Shown: piece after piece, positions 8,587-18,500 of the stretch | Layout of the letters: the number at the start of each line of letters is the position of its first letter | How positions within the stretch are numbered: the stretch's first letter is position 1 | DNA from: Chitinophagaceae bacterium | GTDB taxonomy: Bacteria; Bacteroidota; Bacteroidia; Chitinophagales; Chitinophagaceae | Length of the DNA stretch: 64,000 nucleotides | Reading direction: 5' to 3' | Assembly: GCA_019638625.1 (NCBI GenBank) | Contig: JAHBTK010000007.1 | Span: 248,001-312,000, forward strand | Program-made: the position numbers and the translations under genes | The notes under the pieces: model-generated | Told to the model about the DNA's origin: nothing | What the model saw: only the letters and a program-made list of their open reading frames with translations | The model's database searches: none

Positions 8587-8641
8587 TGCATAAATATATG
8601 CACATATTTGCGTTTTTGTGCACATGTTTGCGTTTTTATGC
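8587..8641. promoter_or_regulatory. Candidate DeoR-type operator with TGC every 10 bp (anmK side)
   Basis: TGC occurs at 8599, 8609, 8619, 8629 and 8639, exactly one helical turn apart, with one more at 8587. The 20-bp units TGCACATATTTGCGTTTTTG (8599-8618) and TGCACATGTTTGCGTTTTTA (8619-8638) form a direct repeat with two mismatches. The element ends 28 bp upstream of the anmK start at 8559 on its plus-strand side and matches 20 of 25 bases of the core of the element before deoR (19450-19491). Confidence 0.65.
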
Positions 8642-8734
8642 AGAAATTAAGTAAATTGTTCCTGTTCTCAGCTTGTCCAAATTAAGTCAGCAGTTCAAGT
8701 TTTTGAAGAATTTTGATAGTTTCAGGGTTTAGGT

Positions 8735-8938
8735 CGGCTGGTCTGCGTTGAGTTGGGCCAGTTCCGTTTTATATCTCAAATGCAGGCGTACACTTGTGTT
8801 GGCACACACCGATGGTACTTATGAAAAACTGTTGCGCATCGTATAGAAAGAAACGTTATCCATTTTGCCGAATACCGGGAAACCAAAGAAAGTTTCATGA
8901 AGCTTATAGAAAGCGCCCAATTGTACTCAACATTGTAA
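8735..8938 (+). pseudogene. C-terminal remnant of a DUF4838 paralogue
   Basis: Translated fragments match the last 65 residues of the intact gene that follows. ALS...VLYLKC (frame of 8811) aligns with the intact ELSALPVYYLKC; then DGTYEKLLRIV aligns with SGLYAKAMSII; after a stop and frame change, ERNVIHFAEYRETKESF aligns with NKEGVTHLAEAEYLQSL, ending LIESAQ and a stop at 8936. At least two frame disruptions and a TAG are present. The 5-prime part of this gene is gone. The rest of the 8560-8992 gap (8642-8734) holds nothing I recognise. Confidence 0.7.
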
Positions 8939-8972
8939 CACTATCATAACGTAGGCCGTAAGAATAATCTGT

Positions 8973-9020
8973 GTAATAAAACCATTTCAATCATGAGTAA
9001 TAAAATCATTTCAATCATGA
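8973..9020 (+). repeat. 24-bp tandem duplication spanning the start codon
   Basis: Units 8973-8996 and 8997-9020 are adjacent and differ at one base (GTAATAAAACCATTTC versus GTAATAAAATCATTTC, each followed by AATCATGA). Each ends in an ATG (8993 and 9017) in the same frame, giving two start codons eight codons apart. Confidence 0.85.
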
Positions 9021-10807
9021 ATCGACCCGTTTTCCTTTTTACATTGATTGCCATTCAATTTTTTTGTATTCCGTTACAGGCTCGTCCGGATCATGGGCAT
9101 CTGCACTCTCAGAAAGATACTCTAAAGTCACCGGCCAACTACCGGATTGTTTTAAATGCAGACGCATCTGAGTCGGAGAAGTGGGCTGCCGGAGAATTAC
9201 AACATTGGTTATACGAAATCAGTGGTGAATTTTTACCGCTGCACAGGGGCGATATGAACGCTCCGGGTGCCCGCATTGTGATTGGATTTAGCGAAGAAGT
9301 AAAAACGAAAACGGGTGCTTCCGCACCTGCAGAAAAAGATGAATCCTTTCATTATTTCAGTTCCGGTAAAGATGTTTTTATATATGGCGGCAAACAGCGT
9401 GGCACCATGTACGGCGTGTTTGCCTTTCTCGAAAATGAATTTGGTTGCCGCTGGTACACACCAAAGGTAGCCGTAATTCCAAAAAAACGAAAACTGGTTT
9501 TTGAAAACTATGATCATAAAAGTGCGCCGGGTATCCGTGTACGTGACTTTGTTTATTTTGAAACTTTTGATCCTACATGGGCAGCCCGCAATAAAAGGAA
9601 TGGCAGGATGGAATATGTGCAGCAGCCTGGCGGAATAGAAGCCTATTGGGCTGTGCATACCTTTTACCTGCTCATGCCGCCTTCTGAATTTTTTGCCAAA
9701 CACCCGGAATATTTTAGTCTTATCAATGGCAAAAGGGTGTTTGAGGTAGAAAAAAATCCGCGTAAACAACTGGCGCAATTATGCCTTAGCAATAAGGATG
9801 TGCTAAAGATCATGACGGAACGCATCAAACAAAAAATACGTCAGAATCCGGAATACATGATCTACGATGTATCACAGAACGATTATTACAACCAGTGTGA
9901 GTGCGATAAATGCCAGGCCATTGTAAAAAAAGAAGGTGCTGAATCTGGGCTGATGATCTGGTTCGTGAACCAGGTAGCAGAGTCTGTAGAAAAAGAATTT
10001 CCCGATAAATATATCGGCACCCTGGCATATCAGTACACCCGTACACCGCCTAAAAATATCAAACCAGGGAAAAATGTGGTGATTCGGTTATGTCCCATCG
10101 AAGCTTGTGTGGCCCACGATTTAAAATCCTGCGAACGCAACAAGTCTTTCCTAGACGATTTGCAGACATGGGCTGCAATCTCTCCCCAACTGTATATATG
10201 GGATTACGTCGTAAACTTTGCGCACTATGTAATGCCTTATCCCAACTTTGCTGTATTACAATCCAATATCAAAACATTTAAGGAGAACAAGTCAATTGGT
10301 ATTATGGAGCAGGCCGCTTATCAAAGTAGGGGTGGCGAATTCTCGGAGCTAAAAGCTTATCTTATATCCAAACTTTTGTGGAATTCTGAAGTCAATACCA
10401 ACGAAGTAATTGATGATTTCATGTATGGTTATTATGGTCGTTCGGGTAAATATATCCGTGAGTATTTCAACCTGGCTCAAAGCCTTATTACGCCTGCCAC
10501 TCATATGAAGATTGGTGTTCAGCCGGGAGATGAAATGTTTACGGATGAATTTGTAAATCAATCCCTGCAATTGTTCAGCGAGGCGCTGAAGGTAGCCGAT
10601 AACGAAACGATTGCAGATAGAGTAGAATTGAGCGCTTTGCCTGTATATTATCTTAAGTGTATGCGCAATCCTGCAGAAGCACGTAATTCAGGATTGTATG
10701 CTAAAGCTATGAGCATTATCAATAAAGAAGGCGTTACACACCTGGCTGAGGCTGAATACCTACAAAGCCTGGAACGGTTTAAAAAAAAGATAGAGAATGC
10801 TAAATAG
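8993..10807 (+). CDS. Secreted DUF4838 protein, probable carbohydrate-active enzyme
   Basis: A 604-residue exported protein. Signal peptide of FLFTLIAIQFFCIPLQA type, then a GH67/GH20-like small beta domain at about 45-175 (YRIVLNADASESEKWAAGEL; YGGKQRGTMYGVFAFLE; FGCRWYTP) and the DUF4838 TIM-barrel-like domain at about 185-470, including QLCLSNKDV, VSQNDYYNQCECDKC (paired cysteines) and RLCPIEACVAHD. The C-terminal third is helical. The small-domain-plus-barrel plan is shared with hexosaminidases and alpha-glucuronidases, but no activity is established for the family as far as I know. ATG 9017 may be the real start, because 8993 lies in a tandem duplication. Flanked on both sides by decayed paralogues. 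Its promoter region may include the TGC-periodic operator 350 bp upstream. Confidence 0.85.
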   Translation: MSNKIISIMNRPVFLFTLIAIQFFCIPLQARPDHGHLHSQKDTLKSPANYRIVLNADASESEKWAAGELQHWLYEISGEFLPLHRGDMNAPGARIVIGFSEEVKTKTGASAPAEKDESFHYFSSGKDVFIYGGKQRGTMYGVFAFLENEFGCRWYTPKVAVIPKKRKLVFENYDHKSAPGIRVRDFVYFETFDPTWAARNKRNGRMEYVQQPGGIEAYWAVHTFYLLMPPSEFFAKHPEYFSLINGKRVFEVEKNPRKQLAQLCLSNKDVLKIMTERIKQKIRQNPEYMIYDVSQNDYYNQCECDKCQAIVKKEGAESGLMIWFVNQVAESVEKEFPDKYIGTLAYQYTRTPPKNIKPGKNVVIRLCPIEACVAHDLKSCERNKSFLDDLQTWAAISPQLYIWDYVVNFAHYVMPYPNFAVLQSNIKTFKENKSIGIMEQAAYQSRGGEFSELKAYLISKLLWNSEVNTNEVIDDFMYGYYGRSGKYIREYFNLAQSLITPATHMKIGVQPGDEMFTDEFVNQSLQLFSEALKVADNETIADRVELSALPVYYLKCMRNPAEARNSGLYAKAMSIINKEGVTHLAEAEYLQSLERFKKKIENAK

Positions 10808-11162
10808 GTTCCATATGCTTTTTATGGTACGGTTGTTAGCGATTGGTATCTTTTGCCTTGTTTTTTTTCTACGATCAGAAGCATTGCCAGAGCCACGCTA
10901 CCGTATAACTATAAATGCAAATGCATCGGAACTACAACATTGCTTGTTTGAGATCACCAGGGTGTTTTTCCAATCCGAGATAGTGCGATGGTGTTTGAAG
11001 GCAAAAGCATCATGCTGAGATATGGTGAAGATGTAAAAGATAAGAGAGGATGGTACTTATGATAAGCTTGTAGATATTGCTGAACGCGAAGGCATAGTAT
11101 TTTTGGGAGAGCACCTGGAGATGGCGGACTATACGAAGAAATTTCTAAGAAGCTCCAACTAA
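10797..11162 (+). pseudogene. Internally deleted DUF4838 paralogue remnant
   Basis: Overlaps the last codons of the intact gene. A signal-peptide-like start (RLLAIGIFCLVFFLRSEA) is followed by RYRITINANASELQHCLFEI, clearly related to YRIVLNADASESEKWAAGELQ... of the intact neighbour but with a deletion and a stop at 11016-11018. After a disrupted stretch, DGTYDKLVDIAEREGIVFL at 11050 onward aligns with the intact C-terminus (SGLYAKAMSIINKEGVTHL) and runs to a stop at 11160-11162. Almost the whole catalytic domain is missing. The 14-base string GATGGTACTTATGA is shared exactly with the remnant at 8811. Confidence 0.72.
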
Positions 11163-11198
11163 AAAAGGATTATTCACCTGTTTGAAAAAATATTTATA

Positions 11199-13880
11199 AT
11201 GAGAAGAAAAATAATTATTGCATCGGTTTTTTGTTGCATTGGGCTGGGTGCTTGTAAAATGCAACCGACCCTTAAGGATTTTACCACAGGCAGCGGTAAT
11301 GATGTTAGTGCCAACACAGTGTCAGGAGTATTCAGGTTTAATGGGTTTACCGAGCATTGGCAGAGTATGTATCAAAACAGGGTACGGTATGGCAACCTGT
11401 TCCGGTTAAATCTTCCCGATGTAGAAGCCAGCATTCTGCAGAGTAAAATAAATATTGCTGAAGACCTTGGCTTGCCGGGTTTACATATGCAGGAGGGCTT
11501 CTTAAACGGACTACTTTCCAATGCTTTTGTGGCGCTAAACAATCCAACGCGGGAGGATCTCGAAAATGCCGTTAAAACCAACCAGAATGTTTTGGCTTTT
11601 CTGAATGCCGGAGCTGAATCCGCTAAGGAATTACTGGCCAAAGCTAAGGATAGCGTATATGCATTGCCCGCATATCAATACAATTCACAGGACTTTGTGA
11701 AAATAAGTGCCTTTGTTTTAAGAAGTGGAGAGCACTCTTTATATACAGTGGTTTCCAGCGATGAAGGGGCTTTGGAGAAATTTAAAACACTTTGGACGAA
11801 TACCGAAAATCTATTGAAAGAGTATGATTTACATAAGGGCTGGTTTGGTGCGCAAACCTTGCTTAAGAGTGTAACCTGTTCTCCGGGAACTCCTATTGAA
11901 CTGATGGGGATAGGTATGAATGAGGGTTGCTCCTGGTTTGTGTTTGATGGGTACATGGAATTTCTTGCTAAAAAGGAAATTGAAAACTGGGTTACAGAAG
12001 CGGGGTTGCCCGTTGTTACAGATGTGGGTTTTGCACCCATATATGGACTGGAAAACTACGATGGGCTTCAGGTGCAGAGTATGTTTACGCCTGAATCTTG
12101 GATAGACTATGCGCATAAAAAGAAGGGCTACGTTTTTCGCTCTGTATATGATACCACTGCGGAAAAGTTGAAACTGCCTTATGATGGGTATGTTGCTATT
12201 GAAGGAAATCTTGACCAGATCAATGCCGGAAACAAACCCTTTATTGCATCAACGGGTTTTTTGAAGGATGGTGTTACCACCAGCATGGTTTTATTCAATA
12301 AAAAGGGGGAGGATTTTACACAAAAAGCTTTGTGGAAGGCTATTATGAATGGGAGAGAAGTAGCGGTGTTGGAGCAGGGAAAAATGATGGGTCCAGCCTT
12401 ATATCGTAATGCATTGCAACTGTTATTGCTGGACAGGCTGTTCCTGGAAAACTATTTTGGCGACAGACTGAATATCGAAACCAATACCACCGGTTCGGAA
12501 TTACAGGTAACAGTTAGTAACAGCCATCCTTACCCTGTAAAAGGATCATTAAAACTTTCGCTGCCGGAGCACCTTAAATATGGCAGTGATTCAGTTGTCG
12601 CAATAAATCTTGCGGCTAACAGCACGTTACAGGTGATGTTTGATTTGATCGCCAGCCCGGAGGCAATGGGACGTCCGAATGCGGTGGGCGTGCAACTGGA
12701 TTGGGGTAGTTCTCATAAAACCACGGCAGCATTGGTTGATCTGCCACCTGCTATTACGGCGCATGAATTGTTATATGGCAATGCAGCAGGCATAGCCTTT
12801 CCTGTTTCTGTATATAATTTTACCGGCAAAGCTAATTTTCCCGTAAAACTTACAGTAGCAGATAAGAACGACTCTTCCAAAATAGCATTCATCCAGGAAG
12901 TGCCGGTTTCTGTAGCACAGGCTTCCGCAAAAACCGTTGACTTTGATATCAAGGTTCCGGCGGGTGCATATACGGTTACGATAGATGCGATGGGGCTTAA
13001 AAAACAAACGCAACTGGGCGTTGAGTCAGGTGCGGATGTTGCTTCCCTCAAAGAGGTCGACCTGGACAAGGATGGTATAAATGAATACAACCTTGAGAAT
13101 GATCATGTGCAGGTAACCTTGTTAACGGCTGGGGCAAGAGTGATCGAATACATTGTAAAATCTAAAAAAGACAATATTTTATTTAAACTGTGGCCTGAAA
13201 AACCGGTGGATGACAGGCGCCCCTTCAGAAACCGCGAGTTTTATCCTTACGGTGGTTTTGAAGATTTTTTAGGACAGCCCAGTATTGAAACCCACAAGGT
13301 ATATAGTGCTGAAGTAGTGAAGGCCGAAGGTGAGTACGTACAGGTAAAAATGAAGGCGGACTATTTCGGTAACACTATCGAAAAAATATTTACCTTATAT
13401 GGAAATTCTCCCTTGCTTGAAATTCGTTTTGCATTGAATATGAAAAATGCTGAGTTAAGTATGTTAGGGCCACAGCCTATTCTTGAAATTGGTAAAGCAC
13501 ATGGGCCGGAAGATGCTTTCATCATTCCTGAAATGGATGGCCTGCATGAGTACCGGATGAAACCTGAAAAATCTTTTGGTCGTGCCTTTTTTGTGAAAGA
13601 AGGTTGGAATGCGGGTTATGATACCAGGGAAGATATTTCGTTCGCAGGAGCTTTCCCTGTGAACCAGCCTATTTTCCTGCATATGTGGATGAACCATCCG
13701 TCTAACCCAGGCTCGCATTATTATTATTCTGAATTTCAACCCTGGACACCACTTTCTATCAATACCACTACCTATTTTTCCTATTATATATGGGCCGCCG
13801 CTGGTGGTTGGCAACAAAGTGTGAAAGCATTGCGGGACCGAAACCTGATTTCCGAACGAACGGTGAAATATAACTATTAA
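11199..13880 (+). CDS. Large surface or periplasmic lipoprotein of unknown function
   Basis: I do not recognise a named family. The 893-residue product has a lipoprotein signal with lipobox LGAC (Cys19). Residues 40-380 form a mixed alpha/beta region with motifs such as MGIGMNEGCSWFVFDGY and PVVTDVGFAPIYGLENY; 400-620 looks like two beta-sandwich (bacterial Ig/CBM-like) modules (VTVSNSHPYPVKGSLKL; FDIKVPAGAYTVTID); 630-870 begins with an acidic DLDKDGINEYNLEND segment, resembles a supersandwich/mutarotase-like domain (REFYPYGGFEDFLGQ; FLHMWMNHPSNPG) and ends in YFSYYIWAA. The overall plan suggests a polysaccharide-active or binding protein. It follows the DUF4838 array in the same direction and converges on susD, with a shared hairpin at 14110-14147. 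Confidence 0.7.
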   Translation: MRRKIIIASVFCCIGLGACKMQPTLKDFTTGSGNDVSANTVSGVFRFNGFTEHWQSMYQNRVRYGNLFRLNLPDVEASILQSKINIAEDLGLPGLHMQEGFLNGLLSNAFVALNNPTREDLENAVKTNQNVLAFLNAGAESAKELLAKAKDSVYALPAYQYNSQDFVKISAFVLRSGEHSLYTVVSSDEGALEKFKTLWTNTENLLKEYDLHKGWFGAQTLLKSVTCSPGTPIELMGIGMNEGCSWFVFDGYMEFLAKKEIENWVTEAGLPVVTDVGFAPIYGLENYDGLQVQSMFTPESWIDYAHKKKGYVFRSVYDTTAEKLKLPYDGYVAIEGNLDQINAGNKPFIASTGFLKDGVTTSMVLFNKKGEDFTQKALWKAIMNGREVAVLEQGKMMGPALYRNALQLLLLDRLFLENYFGDRLNIETNTTGSELQVTVSNSHPYPVKGSLKLSLPEHLKYGSDSVVAINLAANSTLQVMFDLIASPEAMGRPNAVGVQLDWGSSHKTTAALVDLPPAITAHELLYGNAAGIAFPVSVYNFTGKANFPVKLTVADKNDSSKIAFIQEVPVSVAQASAKTVDFDIKVPAGAYTVTIDAMGLKKQTQLGVESGADVASLKEVDLDKDGINEYNLENDHVQVTLLTAGARVIEYIVKSKKDNILFKLWPEKPVDDRRPFRNREFYPYGGFEDFLGQPSIETHKVYSAEVVKAEGEYVQVKMKADYFGNTIEKIFTLYGNSPLLEIRFALNMKNAELSMLGPQPILEIGKAHGPEDAFIIPEMDGLHEYRMKPEKSFGRAFFVKEGWNAGYDTREDISFAGAFPVNQPIFLHMWMNHPSNPGSHYYYSEFQPWTPLSINTTTYFSYYIWAAAGGWQQSVKALRDRNLISERTVKYNY

Positions 13881-14198
13881 GCATAAGCGTAGAAATGAAT
13901 AACTGTTGTAAAATGAAACAAACGCGGGTAAATAAAATGAAATGGCTAAGCAAAATCAGCTTATCAAAGTACATAGTGGTGCGCTTTCCAAGTCTTTTCA
14001 CTTATTAATCGTTACCTAATTTAAAACGAAAATAGCCCTTAAAATTTAACTTCTCTATACTATAGAATCTCCTGCGGCTGGTATCCGCTTAAAATTATCA
14101 TGCTCCTTTAAAAATATATAGCCCGCCTGGGCGAGCCATATATTTTTCATTTTTTGAGGTTCCTACCTTTTCGATCAGCTTCAAGTAGCCATTGTATC
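13881..14198. other. Convergent intergenic region, no gene seen
   Basis: An AT-rich 318-bp stretch between the unknown lipoprotein gene and the converging susD gene. Apart from the terminator hairpin at 14110-14147 I see no coding or repeat structure. Confidence 0.6.
14110..14147. terminator. Bidirectional terminator hairpin
   Basis: AAAAATATAT (14110-14119) pairs with ATATATTTTT (14138-14147), with GCCC (14121-14124) and GGGC (14129-14132) inside. The A-run and T-run flanks allow it to terminate both the plus-strand lipoprotein gene and the minus-strand susD operon. Confidence 0.7.
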
Positions 14199-15506
14199 TT
14201 AAAAAGCGGGGTCTGCCGGTGTATTGGAATTATTATCTCTCTCCCTGAAAGGATAAGGAAAGAGGCTTCTTCTCTTTTCTTCATTGGGGCGTGAAAAACG
14301 GCGCATGTCTTCCGTTTTAAGCCCCGACATATACAGCTCAATGCAACGTTGCCGGTATATTTCTGTAAGTAAGGCATCTGCAGATTCGACCCCGGTGTAC
14401 ACTCCTTCGTCAGCGCCTATACCAAAAGGATCTGTGGCCGCGGTTTTGGTTCTTATTTTATTTATTTCAACTATTGCATCGGGTAGTGATGGAGAACTCT
14501 GGCGTACATAACACTCTGCCTTAATAAGAGTGATCTCCCCCGGCAGGTAAACCGGCCATGGGGTAGCAAGGGTTTCTCCGAAGCCTTTAATCCTCCATTT
14601 GGGGGCTACTGTTTCATTGATGGACATATAGAAAGCGGTGCGTTTATCAGATGCCGTAGGCGCCAGCACTTCCGGTAACCCAAAGGAAGAGTCAACCACC
14701 TGGAAAACATTATTGGTGGCTGTAGCTACATTGAATATTGGGTTAGGGCTGACAGCATCAAAATTCATGGTGCTTTTCACGCTCAGGTTCACATTGTTGG
14801 CCGCTGCCAGCGCTCCGCTGAAATCATTTGTAAACAGCAGGTACCGGGCTTTCAGCGCCTGCAGGGTATTCGGTATTTCTATTCCGGCGGGCAGGTTATT
14901 GGTAAAAGCCGTACTAATAGGATTGGCGGAAATTACAGCCAGGGCGTTATTAATGGTTGCTATGGCTTTTGCAAAGCCCTGCGAACGTGCTACGAATCCC
15001 ACATTGGCTCCTATGGTATCCGGTACCTGCTCCCAGAACATAGCAAGATTTCCGTAAGCAAGTGCTTTGAAAACAGACGCATAGCCGATCAGCCCGGCAG
15101 CATATCCTCTGTCTCCCAGGTTGACCGCATTGTTGATTACATTATTGGCATCATAGATCACTTTCAGGTTTAACGCCCAAAGGTTTCCTACTACGCCGTT
15201 GTTGCCATCTACATTGGTACCGCCAACCGATAAGTTAAATTCATCGGTATTCCCGGCATTCATCAGCCGCAACTCTTTAGTGGAGAATCCATTGGCTGTA
15301 ACCAGCGTGTATAAAGCGGAGGCCCGTCCCACACTGTATTGTTTTTGTACGCCAACGGCTACCCCTGTCAGGCCGACAGAAGAATTAAGCGCCTCATCAA
15401 ATTGGGTGGCGCCCGGGTTGGTGAAATTCTTTTTGCATGAACTTATACCCAGTCCGGCAATCGCCAGGATGAATACAGTATATCTTATGTTGTTCATATC
15501 GTTCAA
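14199..15506 (-). CDS. SusD/RagB-family nutrient-binding lipoprotein
   Basis: Outer-membrane lipoprotein that forms the lid of the SusC transporter and binds substrate. 435 residues with lipobox GISSC (Cys24) and the SusD features: an N-terminal helical repeat region (LWALNLKVIYDANNVINNA; YASVFKALAYGNLAMFWEQVP) and the conserved C-terminal block with TEIYRQRCIELYMSGLKTED around 395-412, which is the classical RQRxxELxxEGxRxxDMRR signature. It is shorter than the usual 500-600 residues. It lies 15 bp after susC in a deoR-susC-susD operon and shares a convergent terminator. Confidence 0.92.
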   Translation of the reverse strand: MNDMNNIRYTVFILAIAGLGISSCKKNFTNPGATQFDEALNSSVGLTGVAVGVQKQYSVGRASALYTLVTANGFSTKELRLMNAGNTDEFNLSVGGTNVDGNNGVVGNLWALNLKVIYDANNVINNAVNLGDRGYAAGLIGYASVFKALAYGNLAMFWEQVPDTIGANVGFVARSQGFAKAIATINNALAVISANPISTAFTNNLPAGIEIPNTLQALKARYLLFTNDFSGALAAANNVNLSVKSTMNFDAVSPNPIFNVATATNNVFQVVDSSFGLPEVLAPTASDKRTAFYMSINETVAPKWRIKGFGETLATPWPVYLPGEITLIKAECYVRQSSPSLPDAIVEINKIRTKTAATDPFGIGADEGVYTGVESADALLTEIYRQRCIELYMSGLKTEDMRRFSRPNEEKRRSLFPYPFRERDNNSNTPADPAF

Positions 15507-15521
15507 TTAAATTGATTAAAA

Positions 15522-18500
15522 CTAAAATTTGGTACTGAGCGTTAAAGCAAAGGTCCTGGGGATAGGCACATTACCGAAGTCGATACCACGTGCCAGCGTG
15601 CTGCCCCCGCCTGCATTGGTTTCAGGATCAAAGCCGTTGTATTTGTCCCAACTGATCAGATTGCGGCCGGACAGGCTTAGAGACAGGTCGCTGATCGCTT
15701 TGTTCAGTCTTCCGAAATTATACGTAAAAGATACTTCCCTCAGTTTTACGAAACTACCATTGTCCATGCGCCATTCTTCGATGGCATATATGCCACTCAC
15801 ATAACCACGGGGCAGTTCACCCAAATGCTCTTTCTGCGCAAATTCACTTCCGTTTCCGACTCCCTGCCGTGTACGAAAATCAGCGTTCCATACTTCCAGC
15901 CCCTGCACAGCGTCCAGTTGTACCCGCAGAGAGAGCTTTTTGTAGTTAAAAGTGTTTACCAGGGTGCCTGTCCAGTCAGGATTCGGGTTCCCTATGACCT
16001 TTCTTAAAGCTGTACCCGTTGGAAGGCCGTTGGCATCCCGCTGAGCAGTATAGGTAGAAACGCTGTTTTGCACGCCTCTTTCCTGTACAGGAATGCCATT
16101 GGCATTTTTTACTTCGGCACCATTGTCATCCCTGGCAAAAAAGAAACCGTAGAACACGCCTACGCTATAGCCGGGTATGAGAGAGGAAGAGCCTGCAGGA
16201 TTATTGTATTGAATAAGTCCCTGGGGAATTTCTTCTACCTTGTTTTTATTCCGGTTGTAGATCACATCAATATCCCAACTGAAGTTTTTGTTTTTAACAG
16301 GAGAACCGCCTATCATGATCTCAATTCCTTTGTTGCTGATAGTGCCCACATTACCCAATAAGCTGCTGAAGCCATTGCTGGGAGCAATAAACCTCGAAAG
16401 CAACAGGTCGGTTACCCGTTTGTTGTACCAGTTGAACGTGAGGTTGGCGCGGCCCCCGAGAAACGACATATCGGTACCTATTTCAATTTCTTTTTGTTTC
16501 TCGGGTTTCATCAGTTCGTTAGCCAGTGTGGAAGAGGACATTAAAGCAGTTCTGCCAACCAGGGGACTTGACCCATATACATTAAACCGGTCGTAGGCTC
16601 CGATACCCGTAAGGTTGCCGCTTTCGCCATAAGCTGCCCGTATTTTCATGTAATCCCAAAACCGGTTCAATCCTGCTTTTTCCCAAAAGGCTTCATCGCT
16701 GATGATATAGCTGCCGCTTAATTTGGCATAAAACTGGTTGCGCTCTTCTTCCCCAAAAACCGAAGAGCCGTCCACACGTCCGGCGGCTGTTAAAAAGTAG
16801 CGGTTCCTGAACTTGAAATTCTGTTGCAGGTACCCTCCGTTAATGGATATCTCTGATCTTTGATCCGTACCGGGAAGTACAGTGCTGGCGCCGGTTACTG
16901 TTTGCACAAAGGGCGCCAGTCCGCGTCCCTGCAATATGGTAAAGTTCGATTTTTCATACTGCATGGAATATCCCACCTGTGTAGTAGAGATCAAATCCGG
17001 AGTGATGTTTTTATTGAGCGTGGCGTTCAGTTCGTGGTTGATCAGGAACTGCTGGTTATTACCGGCGCTTGCATAACCATTCAGGGTTGGATCCATACTG
17101 ATTCCACCGCCCCAGAAATCGGGGCTGGCATTGTAGGTATAAGGAGGTATATAGGTTGTACCCATCTGGCTGATATTATCGACACCTACCGTATAATCAA
17201 CGGTCACATCTTTTATTGGTCTTAGCTTCAGGGCTAAGGAAGAAATCACCCTGTTGGTTTGATTACGTTGTTTGATGTCTTCAATAATGCTCACCGGGTT
17301 AATACGGCCTCTTTCTCCCACTGCCAGCAAATTGCCGTTATCATCCCTTTTCCAGATATCATGAAAATTACCGATGATGGTAATACTGTTAATGGGAGAG
17401 AAAAAGGAGTTTCCGTCCGGCTTCTCATTGGCCATACTGTTGGTATAACTTATACCGGCTGCCACGCTGGCCCAGCTTGACAGTTCCTGGTCGAGGTTCA
17501 GGCGAAATGCGAATCGTTGAAAGTCGGTATTTTTAATAATGCCCTGGTTGTGAAAGTACGAGGCAGAGGCGAAATATTTGGTCTTATCTTTTCCACCCCT
17601 CACCGAAAGGTTGTTATCTGTCCCCAATCCGTCTCTGAAGATATAATCCCAGTAATTATAACGGGTAACCGGCGTGGTGTTGGTATAATCCAGCAGCAGG
17701 ATATCCTGCGTAATGGCACCTGGTCCGTCCGGCGCGGGGCCGAATTTAACCGGTGCGGTATTGTACCCGGGATCTTTTCGCAACTGGTTTACATTCACAC
17801 TGGTGCTGAAGCTTACTGCCGGTGCGCCGGTGCTTCCTCTTTTGGTAAAGATCTGCACTACTCCCGCGTTGGCACGGCTGCCATAGATGGCCGCTGCTGC
17901 CGCGCCGTTTAGTACCTCTATTCGTTCAATATCGTTGGGGTTAATATCTACCATACGGTTAGGGGCAGGTGAAATGATGCCGTCATAGCCCGCTTGTGTA
18001 TTGGTTACCCTGCGTGCACTGTTGCTTACAATTACCCCGTCAATTATATACAGGGGCTCGCTGGAGGAATTAATAGTGCTGGTCCCCCTCAGTCTTACCG
18101 ACATACTGCCCCCGGGGTCGCCGGAATTCTGACTGATCTGGGCGCCGGGGGTTTTTCCCTGCAATGCCGCTAAAACATTTCCGGTAGTGGCTTTGGCAAG
18201 CTGGTCGCCTTTTACCGTACTGATGAAGCTGCCCAACTGGCGCCGGGTAGTTCCCTGCGAAGTGCCGGTTACTACCACTTCGTCCATGCCCAGCGGATCT
18301 GTTTCCAGTTCTGCATTCGCCTGGTAGGAGTCGGCATTACCTATTGTAATTGCCTGTTCCCGGATTTTGAATCCTATACCTGAAAATACCAGCACATGAT
18401 TGCCGGGGCTGATATTGGCAGAAATGACGTAACTGCCATCGGCATCACTAATGGCGCCGGTATTGCTGTTGCGCAATGATACCGAAATGCCGGGAAGCCC

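Noticed and set aside
8616-8625. TGTGCACA, resembling half of a CRP-type site
   Set aside because: It is a by-product of the TGC-periodic array, and the spacing does not fit TGTGA-N6-TCACA.
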